Below are positions 57,978-64,000 of a DNA stretch of 64,000 nt, piece by piece. Where the stretch lies: assembly GCA_963820035.1 (NCBI GenBank), contig CAWFYK010000005.1, forward strand, positions 1 to 64,000, given 5' to 3'. The position numbers and the translations under genes were made by a program. The notes under the pieces were generated by a model that was given only the letters and a program-made list of their open reading frames with translations, did not search any database and had not been told where the DNA came from. This stretch comes from JAWWPG01 sp963820035. Its GTDB lineage: Bacteria > Actinomycetota > Actinomycetes > Propionibacteriales > Nocardioidaceae. The first letter of the stretch is position 1, and every line of letters starts with the position of its first letter.

Positions 57978-58943
57978 ATGACCGAAACTACGAAGATCGT
58001 GAACCAGCTGCGCCAGCTGACGCAGCTCACCCAGACCGAGGCACAGATCGCCCAGATCCGAGCGGGCCAGGCGCGCACCGACGCCGTCCGCCGCGAGCTT
58101 CTCGAGAACCGTGACAACGCCATCGAGCGCACTGAGCTGCTCGCCCGCACCGTCCGTGAGGTCGGTGGTGTCAATGACGTCGTCACCCCGGCGCTCGGCC
58201 GCGTCAGCGGAGTGGTCAAGGCCGCTCTCGAGCAGGTCCAGCCGATCGGTGAGGCGCTGCTTCAGGACCTCGCGCTCGAGCACCAGCTGCTCGACCGCGC
58301 ACGCTACCTCAGCGTCCTGGCGAAGTCCGCGAACCTGCCGAAGGTGGTCGAGGTCGCCGAGCGGCTCATCCGGGCCCACACCGAGACGGTCGAGTGGCTG
58401 ACCGTTGTGCTCGCCGAAGAGGCGCAGGGCGGCCCGGCTGCTCTCAAGCCGTCACCGACCCAGCGGGTTGCCGGTGGTGTCACCGGAGCGGTCAACGTCC
58501 CCGCGCGGTACGCCGCTGACACCGTCAACCGCACCGTCGAGGGCGTCCAGCAGGGCGCCGGATCGACGTTCGCCCGGCTGAGCACCGTGGCCGGCAAGGC
58601 CTCCACCCTCAGCGACGCCGTGCGGGAGACCCTCAGTGTGGGTCGCAACGCCTCATTGCAGCGTGCCGAGGAGCTGGCCCGCTCCGAAGGCCGGAAGTCC
58701 ACCGCCCACGCGGTGCACGAGACCCGCAAGGACCTCGGTGCGCTGGCCGCCGAGGAGCTGCCGATCCAGGACTACGACGCCCTGACGGTTCCTGACGTGA
58801 CCAAGGCGATCAAGAGGCTCAACGACGTCGACGACGTGCACGCAGTCATCGCCTACGAGAACGCACACGCCGAGCGCGTAGGCGTGCTCAACGCTGGCCA
58901 GGCGCAGCTCGCCGCTCTCGCGGAAGAAGCTCTTAGCGTCTAG
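57978..58943 (+). CDS. Helical ferritin-like-fold protein with repeat-rich C-terminus
   Basis: A 321-residue, largely helical, soluble protein. The N-terminal 60 residues are a coiled-coil-like Gln/Thr-rich segment; the middle (LDRARYLSVLAKSANLPKVV, then LIRAHTETVEWLTVVLAEEA) resembles ferritin-like domains of mycobacterial surface-associated proteins; the C-terminus (YDALTVPDVTKAIKRLNDVD, then AVIAYENAHAERVGVL) is a short helical module found at the end of many actinobacterial proteins. No iron ligands are convincingly complete. The ATG at 57978 has GGAA at 5-8 bases; a -35/-10-like pair TTGCTC and TACGTT with a 17-base spacer lies just upstream. Confidence 0.72.
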   Translation: MTETTKIVNQLRQLTQLTQTEAQIAQIRAGQARTDAVRRELLENRDNAIERTELLARTVREVGGVNDVVTPALGRVSGVVKAALEQVQPIGEALLQDLALEHQLLDRARYLSVLAKSANLPKVVEVAERLIRAHTETVEWLTVVLAEEAQGGPAALKPSPTQRVAGGVTGAVNVPARYAADTVNRTVEGVQQGAGSTFARLSTVAGKASTLSDAVRETLSVGRNASLQRAEELARSEGRKSTAHAVHETRKDLGALAAEELPIQDYDALTVPDVTKAIKRLNDVDDVHAVIAYENAHAERVGVLNAGQAQLAALAEEALSV

Positions 58944-59052
58944 CTCACGACCGGACGGCTTGATCGTCCATCCGCTGATGGCGGTCCCTGCTCATGTGAG
59001 CCGGGGCCGCCATTCGCTGTGCGGTCGAGCATGAGACGTCGCCCTGGCGACG

Positions 59053-59640
59053 TCAGCGGGCACTCCAGCCGCCATCCACGGTGAGGGAGGATCCGGTGAT
59101 GAACGACGCGGTCGGTCCGCAGCGGAACGCGACCACGTCCGCCACCTCTCGGGCTCCACCAGTCGTTTGATCGCAGGCTCCGTCAGCATCACATCTTCGA
59201 TGACGGCACTCTCCGAGATGTCATGAGCCTCCGCTTGGTCAGAGATCTGCCCCTCGACGAGCGGGGTCCGCACATATGCCGGGCACACGGTGTTGGACGT
59301 GATGCCATGGTCTGCGCCTTCCAGCGCCGTCACCTTCGACAGACCCTCAAGACCATGCTTGGCCGCGATGTAGGCAGACTTGTAGGGCGACGCCCACAGA
59401 CCATGGACCGACGAGATGTTCACGACTCGGCCGAATCCCTTCCGGTGCATGCTGGCAAGGCGGCCCGGATCAGCAGGAAGGGCGCCTCGAGCATCAGCCG
59501 CACGATGGTTGAGAAGCGATCCGGCGGGAACTCCTCGATGGGCGCAACCTGCTGAACCCCGGCGTTGTTGACCAGCACGTCGACGACCAGCGACAGGTCG
59601 GCCAACGCTGTGGTGTCGGCGAGGTCCACCTGCCAGGGGT
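59053..59640 (-). pseudogene. 3-Hydroxybutyrate dehydrogenase-like SDR, truncated and frameshifted
   Basis: Minus-strand frames encode in order: VDVLVNNAGVQQVAPIEEFP, then (shift near 59440) MHRKGFGRVVNISSVHGLWA SPYKSAYIAAKHGLEG (Ser, Tyr and Lys of the catalytic triad intact), HGITSNTVCPAYVRTPLVEG, then (shift near 59150) ADVVAFRCGPTASFITGSSL TVDGGWSAR up to the TGA at 59053-59055. The N-terminal nucleotide-binding segment is missing. The break lies next to a palindrome at 59654. It would have made acetoacetate from 3-hydroxybutyrate. Confidence 0.8.
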
Positions 59641-59653
59641 CGCCGCCGCGGCG

Positions 59654-59707
59654 GGCTGTTCGGGTCCGCTCGTCGAGCGCCGACGGATGGCGACAGTGCG
59701 AACAGCC
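59654..59707. repeat. Palindromic element at the broken end of the SDR gene
   Basis: GGCTGTTCG (59654-59662) and CGAACAGCC (59699-59707) are perfect 9-base arms around a 36-base loop. The loop length equals that of the element at 35324. It marks the point where the SDR pseudogene stops resembling its family. Confidence 0.55.
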
Positions 59708-59870
59708 GCGTCACCACCATCGTTTGCGCAACATCGTAAGGGCTGCCACAGTGAGGGAAAGGTCCATGGCTGGGCCTTCCGAGGCCCACCCCCTTCGACG
59801 CGCGCATCGCGGTGAACGGTCGCGTCGGCGTCTCTTGGTGGGCCTGAGACCGACGACCCAGGAGACGGTG

Positions 59871-61460
59871 ATGGCAGACATCGAAGTTACCGGCCTGATC
59901 CGCGAACGGTTCGACGAGGTCCTGACCGATGATGCGTTGCAGTTCCTCGGCGGGCTGCATCGACGCTTCGACCCACGGCGGCGTGAGCTGCTCGACCGAC
60001 GTCGGCAGCGCTACGAGCAGCTGGCCGGGGGCGGCACGTTGGACTTCCTGCCCGAGACCAAGGGGATCCGGGATGACGACAGCTGGAGTGTCGTGCTCCC
60101 CGCCCCGGGGCTGGTCGATCGTCGCACGGAGATTACCGGGCCGACGGACGCGAAGATGGCCATCAATGCGCTGAACTCCGGAGCCAAGGTCTGGCTGGCC
60201 GACCACGAGGATGCCAACACCCCGTTGTGGGAGAACATGGTTCAGGGTCAGGTCAACCTGCGGGACGCGATCGAGCGCAGGCTCGAGTTCACCTCGGACG
60301 ACGGCAAGCACTATGAGCTGGCCGACGACCCCGCGACGATCGTCGTGAGACCGAGGGGCTGGCACCTTCCCGAGAAGCACGTCCTGGTCGACGGCGAGCG
60401 GATGTCCGGGAGTCTCTTCGACTTCGGGCTCTACTTCTTCCAGTGCGCCCGGCCGCAGCTCGAGCGCGGTTCGGGTCCGTACTTCTACCTGCCCAAGATG
60501 GAGAGCCATCTCGAGGCGCGGCTCTGGAACGACGTGTTCGTCGACGCCCAGGACACGCTCGGGATCGCCCAGAAGACCATCAGGGCCACCGTGCTGATCG
60601 AGACCTATCCGGCGGCTTTCGAGATGGAGGAGATCCTCTACGAGCTTCGCGACCACTCCGCGGGCCTCAACGCCGGTCGTTGGGACTACATGTTCAGCGC
60701 CATCAAGAGCTTCCGAACGCGCGGCCGGGACTTCCTTCTGCCCGACCGGAACTCGGTCACCATGACGGTTCCGTTCATGCGCGCCTACACGGAGCTTCTG
60801 GTGCACACCTGCCACAAGCGCGGGGCGCATGCCATCGGGGGGATGGCGGCGTTCATCCCCAGCAAGGACGAGGCGGTGAACGAGCAAGCCTTCGAGAAGG
60901 TGCGTGATGACAAGACTCGTGAGGCCGGAGACGGGTTCGACGGCTCGTGGGTGGCGCATCCGGGCATGGTTGCGCTCTGCACGGAGGTGTTCGACTCGGT
61001 GCTCGGCGACAAGCCCAACCAGATCGACAAGCCGCGCGATGACGTCTCGGTCACGGCGGCTCAGCTGCTCGACGTGGCGTCGACTCCCGGCGAGGTCACC
61101 GAGGCAGGGCTTCGCAGCAACATCAGCGTGGGTGTGCAGTACCTCGAGACCTGGCTACGCGGGTCTGGAGCAGTGGGCATCAACAACATGATGGAGGATG
61201 CGGCGACCGCTGAGATCTCGCGATCCCAGGTGTGGCAGTGGCTGCACACGTCGGTCGAGCTGAGCGACGGACAGACCGTCAGCCGCGACGTTGTCGAGCA
61301 GCTGATCGCGGAGGAGATTGACGAGATCCAGCACTCCATGGGGGAGCAGCGCTTCGGCGAAGGTCGCTGGGACGATGCCAGGGCGTTGTTCACCGAGATG
61401 GCGCTCGCGGAGGAGTTCGCCGACTTCCTGACCCTGCCGGCATACGAGAAGATGCCCTGA
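59871..61460 (+). CDS. aceB: Malate synthase A
   Basis: A 529-residue enzyme joining glyoxylate and acetyl-CoA into malate. The MSA pattern is clear: KVWLADHEDANTPLWENMVQ, then LPKMESHLEARLWNDVF, IRATVLIETYPAAFEMEEIL and HAIGGMAAFIPSKD, ending QQ-free but complete at EKMP. AGGAGA lies 5-6 bases before the ATG. The glcD homologue begins 10 bases after the stop, so glycolate oxidation and glyoxylate use are coupled in one operon. Isocitrate lyase is not in the window. Confidence 0.95.
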   Translation: MADIEVTGLIRERFDEVLTDDALQFLGGLHRRFDPRRRELLDRRRQRYEQLAGGGTLDFLPETKGIRDDDSWSVVLPAPGLVDRRTEITGPTDAKMAINALNSGAKVWLADHEDANTPLWENMVQGQVNLRDAIERRLEFTSDDGKHYELADDPATIVVRPRGWHLPEKHVLVDGERMSGSLFDFGLYFFQCARPQLERGSGPYFYLPKMESHLEARLWNDVFVDAQDTLGIAQKTIRATVLIETYPAAFEMEEILYELRDHSAGLNAGRWDYMFSAIKSFRTRGRDFLLPDRNSVTMTVPFMRAYTELLVHTCHKRGAHAIGGMAAFIPSKDEAVNEQAFEKVRDDKTREAGDGFDGSWVAHPGMVALCTEVFDSVLGDKPNQIDKPRDDVSVTAAQLLDVASTPGEVTEAGLRSNISVGVQYLETWLRGSGAVGINNMMEDAATAEISRSQVWQWLHTSVELSDGQTVSRDVVEQLIAEEIDEIQHSMGEQRFGEGRWDDARALFTEMALAEEFADFLTLPAYEKMP

Positions 61461-61469
61461 GCCGGGCAG

Positions 61470-62933
61470 ATGTCCATGGACGTTGAGGATGTTGCCATCC
61501 GGCTGAGGTCGGCCCTAGGACCCGAAGGAGTGATCACCGACCGGCAGCGGCTACGCACCTACGAATGCGACGGTCTCGCCCACTACAAGGTGATGCCGGC
61601 CATCGTCGTGTTACCTCGTACGACGGAGCAGGTCTCCGCGGTCGTACGCATCTGCGTCGCGGCCGGAGTCCCTTATGTGGCACGCGGCTCAGGCACCGGG
61701 CTTTCCGGCGGAGCATTGCCACACGCCGACGGGGTGCTGATCGTGATCACCCAGATGCGCGAGATCAACGAGGTCGACGCGAGGAACCAACGGGCCGTGG
61801 TCGAGCCCGGAGTGATCAACCTCGACGTCAGCAAAGCGGCGGCGGCCACCGGCTACTACTACGCACCCGACCCGTCCAGCCAGCAGATCTGCTCGATCGG
61901 AGGGAACGTCGCCGAGAACTCCGGAGGTGCCCACTGCCTGAAGTACGGCTTCACGACCAACCACGTGCTCGGCGTCCAGCTGGTGACCCCTGAAGGGGAC
62001 ATCGTTCGCCTTGGTGGCAAGGCGCCTGACCCACCAGGCTACGACCTGTTGGGCGCCTTCGTCGGATCAGAGGGCACCCTCGGCATCGCGACCCAGGTGA
62101 CCGTGAAGCTGACCCGCACGCCCGAGGCCGTCCGGACCCTGCTTGCGGCCTTCGCGACGACCGACGAGGCCGGAGCCGCCGTGTCGGCGATCATCGGGGC
62201 CGGCGTCATACCAGCCGCGATCGAGATGATGGACGCCCTTGCCATCGAAGCCGCCGAGGAGGCCGTTCACTGCCACTACCCGGAGGGCGCGGGGGCGGTG
62301 CTGATTGTGGAGCTCGACGGCCCGGCTGCGGAGGTCGACGCCCAGTTCGACGCCGTGGCACGACACTGCGACGACAACCACGCGTTCGAGATCCGTATCG
62401 CTGCCGACGACGCCGAGCGAGCACTCGTCTGGAAGGGCCGCAAGTCGGCCTTCGCCGCGGTTGGCCGGATCAGCCCGGACTACATCGTCCAGGACGGCGT
62501 CATCCCGCGAACCTCCCTGCCCGATGTGCTGCGGCGGATTGCCGAGCTGTCCGGCTCGAGCGGGGTGCGGGTGGCCAACGTTTTCCATGCGGGTGATGGG
62601 AACCTCCATCCGCTCGTGCTCTTCGACGAGTCCGTGCCCGGCGAGGCGGAGCACGCCGAAGAGGTTTCGGCCGCGATCCTCGATCTCTGCATCGAAACGG
62701 GCGGTTCGATCACGGGGGAGCACGGGGTCGGCATGGACAAGTCCAAGTACATGCCACGGATGTTCACCGAAGACGACCTGGACACCATGCAGCTGCTCCG
62801 GTGCGCCTTCGACCCGGCCACGCTCTGCAACCCGGGCAAGATCTTTCCCACTCCCCGGCTGTGCGGTGAGGTGCCCGGCCGTCATAAGGGAGCACACCCG
62901 CTCCAAGAGTCCGGCTTGGCGGAGGTGTTCTGA
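61470..62933 (+). CDS. glcD: Glycolate oxidase, FAD subunit GlcD
   Basis: A 487-residue flavoprotein oxidising glycolate (or lactate) to the keto acid. The FAD domain has VARGSGTGLSGGALPHADGV LIV (two blocks), SSQQICSIGGNVAENSGGAH followed by CLKYGFTTNHVLG, and GSEGTLGIATQVTVKL; the C-terminal cap has VANVFHAGDGNLHPLVLFD and TGEHGVGMDK. All landmarks are intact. ATGs at 61470 and 61476 are both possible. It lies between aceB and glcE in one operon. Confidence 0.93.
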   Translation: MSMDVEDVAIRLRSALGPEGVITDRQRLRTYECDGLAHYKVMPAIVVLPRTTEQVSAVVRICVAAGVPYVARGSGTGLSGGALPHADGVLIVITQMREINEVDARNQRAVVEPGVINLDVSKAAAATGYYYAPDPSSQQICSIGGNVAENSGGAHCLKYGFTTNHVLGVQLVTPEGDIVRLGGKAPDPPGYDLLGAFVGSEGTLGIATQVTVKLTRTPEAVRTLLAAFATTDEAGAAVSAIIGAGVIPAAIEMMDALAIEAAEEAVHCHYPEGAGAVLIVELDGPAAEVDAQFDAVARHCDDNHAFEIRIAADDAERALVWKGRKSAFAAVGRISPDYIVQDGVIPRTSLPDVLRRIAELSGSSGVRVANVFHAGDGNLHPLVLFDESVPGEAEHAEEVSAAILDLCIETGGSITGEHGVGMDKSKYMPRMFTEDDLDTMQLLRCAFDPATLCNPGKIFPTPRLCGEVPGRHKGAHPLQESGLAEVF

Positions 62934-62935
62934 CG

Positions 62936-64000
62936 ATGCCGGCGGACGCGATCCTGGACGAGCTGCGCACGACGTGCGACGGGCATGCTGAGGCTGCCGG
63001 GTCCGCGGACCAGGTCGGTGGGGTGAGCGCTCGCTTTCGCGCGGCGCCCGGCTCGACGGACCGGGTCTCCGAGGTGCTGCGTCTCGCGGCGCGGCACGGG
63101 CTGCGGGTCGTGACCGTTGGCCGTGCCACCAAGCTCGACTGGGGGGCGGCGCCGACCGCGGTCGACCTGCTGCTCGACCTCTCACGGATCGCTGGTGTCG
63201 TCGAACATGCCTCAGGCGACCTCGTGGTGGTGGTCCGCGCCGGGACGACGATGTCGGACCTGCAGGGGACGTTGGCCGAGGCCGGGCAGCAGCTCGCGGT
63301 GGACAGTCCGGTCGCGGATGCCACCGTGGGGGGTACGGTCGCCACCAACACCAGTGGCCCGAGGCGGTTGCTCTATGGCACGGTGCGCGACCTGCTCATC
63401 GGTGTCACGTTCGTGCGTGCCGATGGCGTCGTGGCTAAGGCCGGCGGCAAGGTGGTCAAGAACGTCGCCGGCTACGACTTCGGCAAGCTGCTCACCGGTA
63501 GCTACGGGACGCTCGGCGTTATCACCCAGGCGGCTTTCAGGCTGCATCCGCTCCCGCAGGCGAGCCGGCTTCTGGTCGCGGAGGTGACAGGTAGTGATGC
63601 GGCCGGCAGTGTCGCATCCGCGGTGATCGGCTCCCAGGTGGTTCCAAGTGCGGTCGAGGTCTTCGCCCCGGCGGCAGGCCCGGTGAGCGTGGCTGTGTTG
63701 CTCGAGGGGACCGAGCACGGAGTGGCTCAGCGGTCCGCGACGGTTGCGGACCTGGTGGGCGCGACCGCTGTCGACGAGACCCCGGCCTGGTTCGGCCACT
63801 ACCCCTTCGCGGCCGAACAGGTAGGTCTCAAGATCACCACCGAGATCGTGGGCCTCGCGACGGTGCTGGCCGCCGTACGACGAGCGGAGGACGCGCACGG
63901 CGTCGACATCGAGGTGAGCGGGTCAGCCGCAGGCGTGCTCTTCGCCGGGCTCGCCGCGGATGCGAGTGCGCAGACGGCCGGCGCCGTGGTAGCCGATCTC
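62936..64000 (+). CDS. glcE: Glycolate oxidase subunit GlcE, 3' truncated by window edge
   Basis: The ATG at 62936, two bases after the glcD stop, opens a frame that runs unbroken to the end of the window (355 codons). The FAD-binding part is shorter than in GlcD: RVVTVGRATKLDWGAAPTAV, then VGGTVATNTSGPRRLLYGTV and GGKVVKNVAGYDFGKLLTGS YGTLGVITQ. This is GlcE, which pairs with GlcD; a GlcF iron-sulfur subunit would be expected next, outside the window. Confidence 0.9.
   Translation, partial: MPADAILDELRTTCDGHAEAAGSADQVGGVSARFRAAPGSTDRVSEVLRLAARHGLRVVTVGRATKLDWGAAPTAVDLLLDLSRIAGVVEHASGDLVVVVRAGTTMSDLQGTLAEAGQQLAVDSPVADATVGGTVATNTSGPRRLLYGTVRDLLIGVTFVRADGVVAKAGGKVVKNVAGYDFGKLLTGSYGTLGVITQAAFRLHPLPQASRLLVAEVTGSDAAGSVASAVIGSQVVPSAVEVFAPAAGPVSVAVLLEGTEHGVAQRSATVADLVGATAVDETPAWFGHYPFAAEQVGLKITTEIVGLATVLAAVRRAEDAHGVDIEVSGSAAGVLFAGLAADASAQTAGAVVADL

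Noticed and set aside
58992..60959. A 655-codon minus-strand ORF
   Set aside because: Its upper half is the antisense shadow of malate synthase; only the lower part, with further frames, reflects the broken SDR gene.

Overview
The window is 64 kb of high-GC DNA whose gene content (DUF4331, ArsI/CadI, actinobacterial holin-X/DUF3618/DUF4235 operon, LAL-type LuxR regulator, malate synthase A with glcDE, GTG/TTG starts, GGAGG ribosome sites) points to a free-living actinomycete, probably a soil member of Nocardioidaceae, Intrasporangiaceae or relatives. The genus cannot be read from the sequence. No rRNA, tRNA, prophage, insertion sequence or CRISPR array was seen.

Layout. 1-11 kb: the end of a secreted protein, a Tat-exported molybdoenzyme with its cytochrome b, an MMPL transporter that has lost its N-terminus, a hydrolase, a decayed SulP anion transporter, DUF4331, a LuxR-family ATPase regulator. 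10.4-11.7 kb: an arsenic locus (arsR-arsC divergent from arsI). 12-15 kb: XdhC-like protein, a broken M28 peptidase, a secreted phosphoesterase. 15.3-24.4 kb: a tight five-gene minus-strand operon (BchC-like dehydrogenase, PTPS-fold protein, GT4 glycosyltransferase, UPF0104 membrane protein, RibD-like reductase; the first two genes sit 3 bases apart and each of the others overlaps the gene before it) divergent from a CDP-alcohol phosphotransferase/sulfatase-fold fusion and a secreted GH15-like enzyme. This is the best candidate for an undescribed pathway. 24-33 kb: globin, MFS pump with its own winged-helix repressor and two perfect operators, acetyltransferase, a small secreted protein, and a fused oxoprolinase. 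33-44 kb: serpin lipoprotein, aldo/keto reductase, YbaK, SppA, zwf, GMC oxidoreductase, GH15. 44.6-49 kb: secreted GH65 and a membrane-associated operon. 49-56 kb: TetR/DHA2 pump pair, a patch of pseudogenes, GAP-family protein, another DHA2 pump. 56-64 kb: DUF389, aquaporin, a helical protein, a broken 3-hydroxybutyrate dehydrogenase and the aceB-glcD-glcE glycolate/glyoxylate operon.

Two features cut across the window. First, five intergenic arrays of one 22-bp direct repeat (in both orientations), plus an unrelated array that also has exact 22-bp spacing. Second, hairpin-forming elements carrying TTCGTCC/GGACGAA or related arms just downstream of stop codons. At least six genes are truncated or frameshifted (MMPL, SulP, M28, LysR, MDR, SDR), and several of them lie next to these repeats, which suggests repeated local rearrangement. 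All assignments rest on reading motifs by eye; no database search was run.
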